The position numbers and the translations under genes were made by a program. Source: Thelonectria olida (taxonomy: Eukaryota; Ascomycota; Sordariomycetes; Hypocreales; Nectriaceae). From it: a DNA stretch of 30,219 nt. Below the pieces are notes generated by a model. It saw nothing but the letters and a program-made list of their open reading frames with translations. It did not search any database and was not told the DNA's origin. Below are positions 9,423-20,359 of this stretch, piece after piece. Position 1 is the first letter of the stretch. Each line of letters opens with the position of its first letter. The DNA is taken from the NCBI GenBank assembly GCA_020736575.1, contig JAGPYM010000119.1, forward strand, positions 1-30,219, in the 5' to 3' direction.

Positions 9423-12400
9423 ATGGCCGTTGATAACTCGCCGGAATATGGGAAGAGGCTCATTCCCCAGATTCTGGACCGTCTAGCTTCCACGGACCCG
9501 GATCGCATTGTGTACTCCCTTGCGACATTTGGCTCCCCGCATTCCCCCGCATTCCGGCATATCTCTGCCTACACCTTCGCCAAAGCTGTTGACAAAACAG
9601 CCTGGTGGCTCCACAAACATCTCTATACAGCGGCGAATGGAGTCGTCAATGGGGAACAGACGTCCTGTACGAACGGGCAAAAGCAAGAAGCGTCAGAGAT
9701 TCAACCTTTGGGCTACATTGGACCTCGTAAGTACAAAACGAGTAAACAAAGTAGCACATGGAACTGACTGATGCATAAAGACGATGTCCGCCACATTCTG
9801 TTGACCTACGCCGCCGTCAAGGTTGGCTGTGCTGTGAGTGCGAGAAGATCATATATCACACTACGCAAGGAGTACTAAGGTCTTTCTTGTAGGCGCTGTT
9901 TCTGTCCCCCAAAAACAACGTTGGTGGTGCCTTGGCCGTTCTGAATGCGGCAAACTGCAGAATATGGGTTAAGCCCCAGGCACAGCCCATGTTTCCACTT
10001 GTGGAAGAGATTCTGCAGAACAAATACATGACAACTCTCGAGCTACCTAACGTCGATGAGCTTTTGGATGCCGAGGGCACCAAGCCATTCATATATGACA
10101 AGCAGTTTGAGAAAGCCAAGGATGACCCGTTCTGCATTTTACATACATCCGGGACCACTGGAGTTCCAAAACCAATTTTCTGGACCCACGCCCTGATTGG
10201 CACCATGGACGCTGTGCGGCTGCTTCCGCCTTCTGAGGGTGATGGTGGACTGCGTCCATGGACAGACAACTGGAATGAAGGGGATAGGATATACTCTTCA
10301 TTTCCCATGAGTCATGTGAGTGTGCCTCCTTTGGCCCTTGATTCTCTCAAACTGCTATAGCGGCAGGGCTAACCCTCGCAAAACTCTAGGGTGCCGGTAT
10401 CATCATGGACATTCTGATGCCTTCATTGTTCAGCCTTCATTGCATTATGGGGCCTCCAGGTGTCATACCTAACCTTGGACTTATCGAGTCTCTCGCGGAC
10501 TATGCCAAGATTGATATCTGGAGCATGGTTCCATCGCTTGTTGACGAGCTAGGCGAGGATAGCAAACTTTTGGCCAAATTCAAGTCTTCCAAATTCATCT
10601 GTGCCTCCGGTGGTAAGCATCATGTTTTCCCGTCTAAAGTGATTGTATAGCTAACCTTTCTGCCCCTAAGGACCTGTCAGTCCAGCCATTGTTTCAAAAG
10701 TTAATGACGTGGTTAGAGTGCTCAATTTGACAGGCACCACAGAAGGCCTGTTTATTGGCAACCTCTGGGTTGAGAGAGAAGACTGGCATTGGTTCGCATT
10801 TCACCCCTTTTCCGGTTTCGAGTTCAAAGAGGTGAACCCAGGTGTGTTCGAGCATTGGATACACCGAAACGAGCACTGGCCCCTATTCCAGGGAATCTTC
10901 TACACATTTCCAGATAAGGAATCCATCAACCTCCAGGATTTGTACATCAGACACCCTACTAAGTCGAATCTTTGGGCCTTTGCTGGAAGAAGTGATGATG
11001 TGGTCGTTCTGTCAAATGGATTCAAGGTTTCCCCTTTGGACACGGAGGCATTTGTCACGACACATTCTGCGGTAGAAGGCTGTCTCATGATTGGATCTGG
11101 GAAACCTCAGGCCGGTCTACTCATCGAGTTGAAAGATCCGTCAGCAAGAAATAACGAACTCTTTGATAGCATCTGGGCAACAGTTGAGCGGGCCAACCAT
11201 TCGGGCTTGCAGAAGTCTCGATTGCAACGACAATACATCGCCTTCGCAGAGCCAGACAAACCCTTTATACGAACAGACAAGAGAACCATCAAGCGGCGCG
11301 CCACTCTTGACCTCTACGCGGATTTCATCGAGCGCTTCTACAACACAAGAGACGGGGACGGGGACGGGGACGGTGAAGAGTTGGAAGCATTCACGGTGAA
11401 CGCAAGCTCAATCGAGACAATAGCGAACTCGATTCGCGATATCTTTTGCTCGGTACTGCCCGACCTTCGAGACGCGTCACCGGATGAGGATGTGTTCAAT
11501 CTGGGGCTAGACTCCCTTCTTGTGTTCCGGATAGTCAACATCATCCGAGCTGCCACAGGCCTTGAGGAACAACTTGCCCCACGGCACCTGTATGCAAATC
11601 CGACTATAAACAAGTTCTCTGCCCAGCTTGCCAGCATACTGGAAGAGGCCGAACCGAAGAACAGTGCGCCCCCCATTGGTATAACCAACGGAACGACTCC
11701 AACAAATGACGGAGCAGACTCCCCACCCTCCGGCGACGGGTTGACCAACATGCGTAGGATGGCAGCTGAACATCGGCGACGACTTGGATTCAAGATGAAC
11801 CCGTTCGATGCGGTTAATCCTAATCACTACATGGGGCTGAACTTCTACTTTGCTCTTCGCCAAGGCGTGACGTTTCATGAGGCTTTTGAGAAGCTCCAAG
11901 ACGGACTTGCTCGCGCTTTTCAAATCATTCCCGAGCTGGACGGGAAAATGATGTTTGCTTCGGAGCAGGAGTTCCATCACAAAAAGGGCGAATATCGCAT
12001 CACGATTCCTCCTCGCCCGCCGGCAGCCTCCTCGAAACCGAGACAGCTGGTCTACAAGGACCTCTCCGACGTCCTTCCGTCCTTCGAGAAGATGCGAGAA
12101 GCCGGGTTCGCGCCTTCGTTGTTCAGTGACGAGCTTGTCCTCGACTGCCACCCTTTCCCAGCAATGCCTGCCGACGTTCTGGTTGCCCAAGCCAACTTCG
12201 TCGAGGGCGGGTGTATTTTGGCCACCAACCTGATCCACACGTGCCTCGACGGCGTGGGCGTCATGGTGGCCCTCAAGGTCTGGGCCGAATGCTGCAGATA
12301 TCTTGAAGGAGACCAAACGGCGACATGCGATTGGTTTGACCCTGAGAGCTTCAATCACAGCCTGCCAGAGATTCTCTACGAGCAAGAAGGGTTTGCCAAA

Positions 12401-13366
12401 GCGGCTCATGAGGTGGATCCTGGCGTATGGGGTTTTCTGCCATTCTTTGCCCCCGATGAAGCCTCGGAAACTCGCAGCCACAAGAGCCATGCAGCCCTTG
12501 CCCTTGCAGAGGGAGAAAATCGTGTCCCCAGATCACGCATGACTCAGGAGGCTCTCCCTCCAGCGCCAGTGTATTCACGACAGCCTACGTGGCCAGCTGC
12601 TCCTGCTGAGCGATCTCTGAGCACAGCCACGTTTCTGCTTTCTGGTGAGAGCATACAAGAGCTCAAACAAGAGGCTCTTGCAGATCCCCAGGCCAAGGTG
12701 CTTGCCGCGTCGGTCATTGACATCGTACAAGCATTCTTCTGGCGTGCATCAATCAGGTCACGATACAGGGTTGCCAAGGAAATCCGGAACCAAACGTTCG
12801 AACCAACTGAAATCTCCATCCTCGAGCTCCCCATCGATGGTCGCCCCTACTTCTCGTCGCTCCTGCCGTCATCGTACATGGGCAGCATGCTGATACTAAA
12901 CCGAGTCACCATGCCGGTCGAGACGCTCTGTTCACCAAGCACAAGCATAGCAGAGGTTGCATGTCTCATTCGAGAAGCGGCAGCACGGATCACTCCATCG
13001 CTGGTCCATGATGCGTTTACGCTCCTGCAATCCATGTCGGATTACAGCAAACCTGCGACGGCAAACATGGGCCTCGAGCACATGAACGTGATGATCTCCA
13101 ACTTGATGCTGTTCCAGACAAGCGAGATTTCATTTGGCGACGCGTTTTTTGCCGGAGGTTGCGCGGAAGTCATGCGACCACAGATTGAGCGTGGCCACCG
13201 AAGGTTTCGGTTCCTGATCATCTCTCCAATGCGAAAAGATGGCGGCGTGGAGTTGGTGCTCGGCACGTTGCCGGAGGAGCTGAAGATGCTTGAGACCGAC
13301 CAAGAGTTCACAAAGTATGCAAGGCTTTTAGATCACAGTCGACGAGAAGGACCTTGGTTTAGATAG
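9423..13366 (+). CDS. NRPS-like enzyme: adenylation - carrier (T) - HxxxD acyltransferase
   Basis: Five exons, 9423..9726, 9781..9833, 9893..10315, 10390..10612 and 10671..13366. The introns are 54, 59, 74 and 58 nt, all GT-AG, and all phases agree, giving 1232 residues. The adenylation domain (about 1-560) shows the core ILHTSGTTGVPK (201-212), LTGTTE (354-359) and GRSDDVVVLSNGFKVSP (440-456), as in fungal NRPS-like and reductase-type A domains. A short (Asp-Gly)4 linker follows (562-569). The carrier domain has LGLDSL with phosphopantetheine site Ser616. A linker of about 70 residues leads to a transferase-family domain (PF02458-like) with HTCLDG (HxxxD, 857-862). Its distal DFGWG position reads SFGDA (1155-1159). 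There is no condensation, thioesterase or reductase domain. Likely chemistry: ATP-dependent loading of a carboxylic acid onto the carrier, then transfer to an alcohol or amine. Substrate and acceptor are unknown. Start ATG has purine at -3 and G at +4. Confidence 0.92.
11351..11374 (+). repeat. Hexanucleotide tandem repeat encoding (Asp-Gly)4
   Basis: Four units of GACGGG (the last GACGGT), in frame, encoding residues 562-569 between the adenylation and carrier domains. The 6-bp unit lets length change without a frameshift, so this linker may vary between strains. Confidence 0.9.
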
Positions 13367-14460
13367 TCAAGCTGGAGGGCCTATGTATGTAATTTGTCCA
13401 AGTGCAAACCTCTCTTAGTCCAAGCGAGGATGCAGTCTGATTGTCAAACTATCCATCTACGAGAACGATGCTGCGCACTTTAGCTTCTAACCAAGGGCCT
13501 GTTGCATCCGATTAAATTACCATCCCAACAATCCTCATTCAGTAGGGCTGCTGCACAACTACTCTGTACTGGCGCCTGGCCTGATTGATTGATTTATTCA
13601 TAGGCTGTCCCAGGGGCATCACTCCCTCTCCATACTGGGGCTGTAGGGTTTAGTATTTCGTGAGGTTCGGAGGCTCGGTTTCCTCTTGGCACCTAGAGAC
13701 AGCTGAACTGTTTCTCTGAGAGTCCACGGCGGACACCATGTGAAGGTGGGAGCTCGTCGTCCGCCGCTGGCGGCCTCGCTAGACTACTTACGGTAGCTAA
13801 CTTGGAGGCTGATTTGCACTCGGCATGGAGGTTGGCGTCGATGGGCTCACGGGATCCACCCCGATCCGATAACCAGCCCAACTGGTTTGGTCATGGCTCA
13901 TACGGGAGGGGTCTTGGAGCCATGTCCGTTCCGTTCCCCTGTTCTAGCCCCCCCACGCAACCTCGCTCATCTTTCCATCGTTTTCATTTGCCCAAACAAG
14001 ACAATCCTGGTAATGTGCTCAAACTGAAATTGAGCACAATAGAGCGAGTTTCCAGCGGCTGACGGGTTCCTGTGGAGGAGACCACGGCAAAGTTGAAGAT
14101 CGTGACCTGTATTTCCAACCTTGCAGGGGAGTTGGGTCCCGCTCTCAGATGTTGCTGGGGAGCGAGAGCATTTGAGCGAGAAGCTGGCCACTACTGGTAA
14201 TCTAATTCCCATTGGTCAATGGAACATTGGCCGAGGAGAGGCTGTTTTTTTCTGACAGAGCTTGACCTCATTGACTCTTAACATCCCCGGCCCTATTTCA
14301 TTCTTCTCTCTCTCTCTCTTGCTGCAGGTCCCTTTCCGCTTCTTCTATCATCACCATCCTTTTTTTTCTATTATTGCTCTGCTTTGAACCCTTTGACTAG
14401 TTCATTTGAGTCCGACACATCACAACAACGAAACTTGACCAGCCACCAAACACTGCAGGC
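13367..14460. promoter_or_regulatory. Intergenic region: 3' end of the NRPS-like gene and promoter/leader of the MFS gene
   Basis: 1094 bp with no supportable gene. The part near 13,730-13,775 is GC-rich, with GTCCACGGCGGAC and CCGCCGCTGGCGG, which contain CGG triplets in mixed orientation. The last 180 bp are pyrimidine-rich, with a CT microsatellite at about 14,304-14,319 followed by CTGCAG, which could be the acceptor of a leader intron. Nothing else is evident. Confidence 0.5.
14304..14319 (+). repeat. CT microsatellite in the MFS leader
   Basis: A run of TC dinucleotides about 140 bp before the MFS start codon. Pyrimidine tracts of this kind are common near fungal transcription start sites. 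Confidence 0.7.
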
Positions 14461-16251
14461 ATGACCGGCGACAGTAAGCATCAAGCCGCACTCGAAGCGG
14501 CTTATGATGGAAAGATTCCTAGTCACGCCCACGATGCTCTTGACGACCACGTCAACGAGTTGGGCCGAGATGCAGAGCATCCAGAAGGTAGTCTATCCAG
14601 CGATACCGCTGTTCACACCAACTACCAGCCTGGTGTCCAGAATATCGAGGCCGTGACCATTTCCTGGTCCACCCCTTCCCTGGTGACCGCCTTCATCCTG
14701 ATCTGGCTCGTCTACTTTGTTCAGGGTCTCGTAGCAGGAGTCAGCAGCGCCCTTATTCCTTACGTCACGTCGTCCTTCGCTCTGCACTCCCTCACACCAA
14801 CCACGAGCGTTCTGAGTTCCGTCATTGGCGGCGTCACAAATCTGAGCATCGCCAAGACCCTGGATATCTTCGGCCGCCCGCAGGGATTTCTTATCTGCGC
14901 CCTGCTCGCGACCACTGGACTGATCATGTCGGCTGCCTGCAACAACGTCGAAGCCTACGCTGCATCACAAGTCTTCTACACAGTCGGAATCAACGGTGTG
15001 GGATATAGTCTGAGTGTCTTCATAGCCGATACGACCTCGTTGCGACACCGAGGCCTCATCCAATCCTTGTGCAGCTCGCCTAATGTAATTACCGCCTGGC
15101 TGGGAGGACCAATCTCGACAGCCTTCTTGAACGGAGCTGGCTGGCGCTGGGCTTTTGGAATGGAGAGTATCCTGGTCCCAGTGGTCACCCTTCCCCTATT
15201 CGGCCTTTTCATGCATCATTACTTCAGGGCAAAGAAGGCGGGTCTTGTTCCGAAGCGGGCGAGTGGGCGCTCCTTTTGGGAGTCGTTGCAGTACTACATA
15301 CGCGAGTTCGACGTCGTCGGTCTTCTCACGCTTTCCGCTGGTGTCGCTTTCTTCCTCCTACCTTTCAATCTTTACACTCTTCAGTCCAAAGGATGGGGTT
15401 CCGCCATAATCATTTGCTTCCTTGTCTTTGGTGTCGTGCTCCTCATCGTATTCGGTGTTTGGGAGAGATTCTTTGCCCCGGTTTCATTCATTCCATGGAG
15501 GTTTCTCCAGGACCGCACAGTGGCTGGCGCTTGTCTCCTCTCCTTTGCGCTCTTCTTCAGCGCCATGTGCTGGAACATGTATTTCAGCTCCATTCTACAG
15601 GTGGTCAATAACCTGAGTGTCACACATGCCAGCTATGTTGTGTCGACTTGGACTGTTGGTGGCTTCTTCTTCGCCATTCTTGTTGGCGGACTCATGTCCT
15701 ACACTGGACGCTTCAAATTCGTCACCCTCTTCTTGGCAATTCCCCTATCCGTTCTCGGAACTGGCCTGATGATCCACTTCCGTCAGCCTGACGACGACAT
15801 TGGCTACGTCGTGATGAGCCAGATCTTCATCGCTTTCGGCAGTGGCGCCATCATGATCACCGACGAGATTGCCATTCTGGCCGCTGTCAAGGAGCAACAA
15901 TACTTTGCTGTTGCTATCGCTCTGGTGTCAATGTTTGCGAGCATCGGCCAAGCCGTGGGCTTGACCGTCTCCGCTGCCATTTGGCAAGATGTCCTTCCCA
16001 AGAAGCTTGCCGAATACCTCCCGGCTGAAGAGCTTCCGAATCTCCCCATAATCGCCATGGATATTGTGACGCAATTGTCGTACCCGGTTGGGTCACCCAC
16101 TCGACTGGCAATCCAGCATGCCTACGGAGATGCTCATAAGTATTTATTTACTGCCGGTACTATTGTTTGGGCTCTTGGTATAGTTGGGGTTTTAATGTGG
16201 CGAAATATTAACATGGTTACTATTAAGCAGACAAAGGGTCGTGTTTTTTAA
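14461..16251 (+). CDS. MFS transporter of the siderophore-iron (SIT/ARN) type
   Basis: An intronless 596-residue protein. It has a polar N-terminal tail (1-66) and then about 14 hydrophobic segments (from about 72 to 581). Family marks are YVTSSFALHSL (101-111), AKTLDIFGRPQG (131-142), ADTTSLRHRG (189-198) and GWRWAFG (227-233), an AVKEQQYFAVA segment before the late helices, and a KGRVF end, all typical of fungal siderophore transporters. The known role is uptake of ferric siderophores by proton symport, but relatives in clusters can export products. The start is the only ATG preceding the family-like tail. Bases 16,141-16,248, the last 36 codons, turn sharply AT-rich (26 of 36 end in A or T) while the protein keeps its family end, so the neighbouring AT-rich block has spread into the gene. 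Transport direction cannot be read from sequence. Confidence 0.92.
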   Translation: MTGDSKHQAALEAAYDGKIPSHAHDALDDHVNELGRDAEHPEGSLSSDTAVHTNYQPGVQNIEAVTISWSTPSLVTAFILIWLVYFVQGLVAGVSSALIPYVTSSFALHSLTPTTSVLSSVIGGVTNLSIAKTLDIFGRPQGFLICALLATTGLIMSAACNNVEAYAASQVFYTVGINGVGYSLSVFIADTTSLRHRGLIQSLCSSPNVITAWLGGPISTAFLNGAGWRWAFGMESILVPVVTLPLFGLFMHHYFRAKKAGLVPKRASGRSFWESLQYYIREFDVVGLLTLSAGVAFFLLPFNLYTLQSKGWGSAIIICFLVFGVVLLIVFGVWERFFAPVSFIPWRFLQDRTVAGACLLSFALFFSAMCWNMYFSSILQVVNNLSVTHASYVVSTWTVGGFFFAILVGGLMSYTGRFKFVTLFLAIPLSVLGTGLMIHFRQPDDDIGYVVMSQIFIAFGSGAIMITDEIAILAAVKEQQYFAVAIALVSMFASIGQAVGLTVSAAIWQDVLPKKLAEYLPAEELPNLPIIAMDIVTQLSYPVGSPTRLAIQHAYGDAHKYLFTAGTIVWALGIVGVLMWRNINMVTIKQTKGRVF

Positions 16252-17766
16252 GCTTAAGCTTCTTTTACACTTTAAGGAGCGGGTTAATTAGTAGGCCGAC
16301 CTTATTATTTAATACTTTTATACTTTTATATTATTACCTTTTAAAAAGGAAATTAAATAAAAAGTATTTAATTTAAATTTATTTGAATAAAAAGATTATT
16401 ATTTATTAAAGTGTATTTTTAATAGAAAAGTTATTAATATAATAAAAATTTAAAACTTTTAACTTTTACTTAATTTAACTATTTAATTAAATAGCTATTA
16501 TATAATTAAATTTATTATATTATTTATAATATTTTATATTTCTTTATAGCTAGTTTTATTTTATATTATTTATAAGGGAAAAACTTTTAACTTTTAAATA
16601 TATATAAATTTAAATATTTTTATAAATAATTAGTTATAATATATAATTATATAATTAACTAACTAATAGCTAATATAATATATTTTAACTTTTAAAACTA
16701 GCTTTTAACTTTTAAAATATTAGAAAATCTATTAATTATATTTAATTATTTATATTTTAATATAATATAAGCTAATTAGAAAGTCTTTTTATATATAGCT
16801 TAAAAGTATTATAAAATTACTTATATTTAACTAGTTACTAGCTATTAAAATTAAACTAATTATAATTATTTCTTTTTTTAACTTAAGTTTTTAATTTAAA
16901 AAGTTAAGCTTAATTATAACTAGAAATATACTAGTATATTCTAAGTTAAACTCGTTTATTATATAACTTAGCTTTTAATTTTAAATAGAAATAATAAGTG
17001 CCTAGTTTCTTATAATAAAATTAAAAAAAATATACTATTTTATTTCTTATAATTTAATCCAGGCTATGGCTTAAAACCCAAATTTAAATATTTTTAAATA
17101 CTTTTATTTTATTTTATTTATTTAATTTAAACTAATCTCTTCCTTTTTCTTTTAACTTAACTAACTTAGCCTTTTTAATCCGGTCTAAGTGCCCTATTAA
17201 ATGGATATTTCCTTTCTAGCCTTTTAAACTATTAGATTATTTATTTCTAGTAGCTTGCCCTTCCTTATAAAATTAAAAATCACACTAGGGATCAAGCTGT
17301 AATTAATAGTAGCACTTTTTAGCTGCTAAAAGAACCCTTATTAAGCTATATTTGCTTTTAGGGGAGGATTTAAACCTCTATCTATTTTTCCCTTTTTTAA
17401 AAGCTCTTTTTAAAGCCCCTTCCTTCCTTCCTTTTAAAAGCCCTTTTAAAAGCTCCTTCCTACTAGCTGCTTCCTTTTATAACTGCTACTAGTACAAATA
17501 TAAACACATATACTAACCTAGCTATTTTCCTTACTTTAAAAGGACTTAGTTTCCCTTCCTTACTATTTATTATATTTCTAGGGACTGGTTCTATTCTCTT
17601 CTTAGCTATCTATTATTTTCCTCTCTTAAAATTACCTTTTTCCTTTCCCTCCTTCTATTTTAAAAACCTCCTTTTAATTTTAAAACGCCCTACTAATAAC
17701 TCTGCATTTGGAAGCTTTAGTTTTAAGCTATGTTAGCTAGCTTTTAAAAGCCTTAGTTATTAGACA

Positions 17767-18170
17767 GCTGCTATAATTATTCCAACTAGCCTTTAAAAGC
17801 CTTAGCTAGCTATCTAATAAAAAATACAAACTAAGGGGCTAATTAATTAAACAGTTCCAGTCACTTGAAAGGCTGCTATTACAATTGTTCTAGCAAGCCT
17901 TTAGAAGCTATAGCTAGCTAGTTATAAAACATAATAATATTTATAACTATTTCTTAAAGTTATATAACTAGGCTTTATTTTTAACCTTTGTTTTTAACTT
18001 TTAATTTTAAGTTTCTTTTCTAATTATTTTTAAAGCTGCTATTATAGCTGTTTTAACACGCCTTTGGAAGCTATAGCTAGCTAGCTATTAAAAATAATTA
18101 TATTTTTAACTATCTTTTAAAGTTATATAACTAGGCCGCGTTTTTAGCTTTTATTTTTAACTTTTATTTT
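17767..18170 (+). repeat. Imperfect tandem repeat, about 163-bp period
   Basis: Units start with GCTGCTAT at 17,767 (partial), 17,872 and 18,035. The last two share GCCTTT(A/G)GAAGCTATAGCT and AAAGTTATATAACTAGGC in the same order. Differences are mostly transitions. It may be a decayed transposon part or a satellite. Confidence 0.65.
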
Positions 18171-18368
18171 TAATATTAGTTTTTAATTTGTATTTTTAGC
18201 TTTTAGCTTTAACTGCTATTATAATAGTAATAGCAAGTTATTAATACAAAGTATAATAATAAAAATAGAGAATTCTTATTAGAAATTAATAAAAATTAAA
18301 TAGTTTTAACTTTGTATTAAATTTAATTATATAAATGTAAAAGAAAGGTTAAAATTGTAAAAAATAAC

Positions 18369-18560
18369 TATTATTATTTATTAAAATAAGCCTAATACTA
18401 GTATATAATAAAAATTAATATAAGTAAAACTTAACCTTATATATATTATAATAAGCTTTTTAATAGGGCTTATAATTAGTTTTAAAAGAAAGGTTTCTAT
18501 TAAATAAAGTTTATTTAAAAATTGTATTTTAAGCTTTAAATATAAAAGTACCTTTTTATT
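18369..18560 (+). repeat. Short copy of the dispersed RIP-mutated family (left part only)
   Basis: Shares TTAATATAAG, ATTATAATAAGCTTTTTAAT and GGGCTTATAATTAGTTTTAA with the copy directly after it. It begins at an ATT-rich run and lacks the right-hand part of the longer copies. Strand label is arbitrary: plus means the ATT-rich end is on the left. Confidence 0.6.
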
Positions 18561-18570
18561 TAATTTTAAT

Positions 18571-19490
18571 TTATTATTATTAAAAAAGCTAATAATTTAA
18601 AAATATAATAAAAGTTAATATAAGTTAAACTCTAGCTTTATATTTATTATAACAAGCTTTTTAATAGGGCTTATAATTAGTTTTAAAATAAAAGTTTCTA
18701 TTAAGTAAACCTTATTTAAAAAACCTTATTTTAAGCTTTTAATGTAAAAGTATATATTTTTACTTAATATTAATTAAAAAGGTTAAAAAAATCTTTTTTT
18801 TAAAAAAAGTTAAATTAAATTTAAGGGCATTTAAACTAATAGAAATAAAGTAAAATAATTAAATAAGAAAAAATATTAAAAGTTTATATAATAGTAAGAA
18901 TTACTAATTATAAAGTAATTTTAATTTATATATTTAACTAATAATATAATATATAATAGGTAAAATATTTAACTTTTTATTAATTAAATATATTATAATT
19001 TAATAATTTAATAAAAATTATATAACTACTTATTATATATTAAAATATATAAATCTTTTTAAATATATTTAAATAATAAAAAGTTTTACTAAATATTTAA
19101 AAGAGTTATAACTTTTAAGTATTTTTATAATATTTAATATAAATATACTATTAAATATTAATTAAAAAATTAATTTAATTATTTTAAATTATAAAATTTT
19201 AAATAAAAGACTTAATATATATTAATATTATTATACCTTTTTTAAATAGACAGTTAAAAACCTTATATAACTTTTTAAATAGGAAAGAAAAAACTATTTT
19301 AATAATAATAATAAGCAATTTATTAAAATAATCTAATTAAATACTTATAAGCCATAGCTCTAGGAGCTACTATATATAATAGTAATAATTTAAATAATTA
19401 TAAAAAAAATTTAAAAATAAAAAGTAAGTTAAATAGACGCAAGGGTTAAAAAAGTAAGAGGCTAAAAAGGTTAAATAAAAAAGAAAAGTC
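18571..19490 (+). repeat. Longer copy 1 of the dispersed repeat family
   Basis: Left part 18,571-18,760 starts TTATTATTATTAAAAAAGC. The right part 18,925-19,490 carries TTAAAAGAGTTATAACTTTT, AATATACTATTAA and TCTAGGAGCTACTATATATA. The same modules in the same order occur near 23.0-23.9 kb and 24.7-25.8 kb. A third module containing AAGGGCATTTAAA (18,805-18,915) lies between the two parts here, whereas it follows them in the other copies, so this copy is itself interrupted or rearranged. Confidence 0.65.
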
Positions 19491-20359
19491 TCTTATTAAA
19501 ATTATAACTTTTATAATTAATTTGTTTATATAGTTATATAAAATGACTTATAATCCCCCATACTAAAGCTCTACTCGTGAATAATAAAATGCTTTCCCTC
19601 TTGGGTTGCTATTAAGCTCAGCCCCTACCATCTCCCCCTAAGCATGCGCTTTGTTACTATCCTTAGCTACTTCCATCGTGGGGAAGTCTCGCTCATTCTT
19701 CTTTATCGAAGTTCACCATTAGCTCAAGCAGATAAACCGGCCGCATTCGTTCAACCTCGCAGGCCGCTGTTCAGTCCCAATCGACGCACTCCAGTCCGGT
19801 CTCTTCGCGCGCTATTGATCTCGGCTCTCTTTTTCTGCGACGCGATTCAATAGTCAGGGGTGGACTTGGCGGTCTGGCTTATTCTGTACCGCTGCATGAA
19901 AACGTTGACCTGCTCGTCCTGTACGCTATGGAGTTGAAGTGTGGTTCGCGAACTACTACTTTGTACATGTAGGTAGATGAGGCTCTGAAACAAGGCGCCC
20001 AGAGGTCTGTGCGTGGCCATTAATCGGGGCGCGACAAGTAGTCCGGCCGGGCGCACATAAGCCCTAATCAAGCGCCACCCACCGACAGGCGCAGCCCAGC
20101 CACCCCAGCACAATGCTGCTCTACACGCCCAGCCGCGCCATCACAATATCTCGCGTATTGCTTATCGCTACTTGTCCATCAAGTCTCTCCATGCTATACA
20201 TAAACCATGGACAGAGGAGCCCCTTTTTATGCTGCTGCAAACATGCGCACAGCCCAGTGCTTATGAGCTGTGCAAGCACTCACCATGCACCACTGCCAGT
20301 TGACGGGAACCTTCTACTCCGCTCCCGTTCTCGCCGTGTTGCCCTCCATAACCGAACCT

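Larger units (their letters stand above)
16252..19530. other. AT-rich RIP-type block 1
   Basis: About 3.3 kb of strongly AT-biased DNA with stops in every frame. Many 60-base lines contain no CA and no TG, while C and G survive in CT, CC, AG and GG contexts; this matches RIP, which turns CpA into TpA on both strands. It holds a tandem repeat (17,767-18,170) and copies of a dispersed repeat family (18,369-19,490). The part at 17,200-17,900 is less biased. No intact gene is seen. Confidence 0.85.

Noticed and set aside
11507..12490. Long minus-strand open frame (327 codons) opposite the NRPS-like gene
   Set aside because: It is a shadow of GC-rich coding sequence. The plus strand carries the carrier and HxxxD motifs in an unbroken frame.
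14461..16251. MFS protein as a trichothecene efflux pump
   Set aside because: The motifs around residues 101-142 and 189-233 fit siderophore transporters better, and no trichothecene genes are present. The acyltransferase similarity of the NRPS-like C-terminus to Tri101-type enzymes is at superfamily level only.
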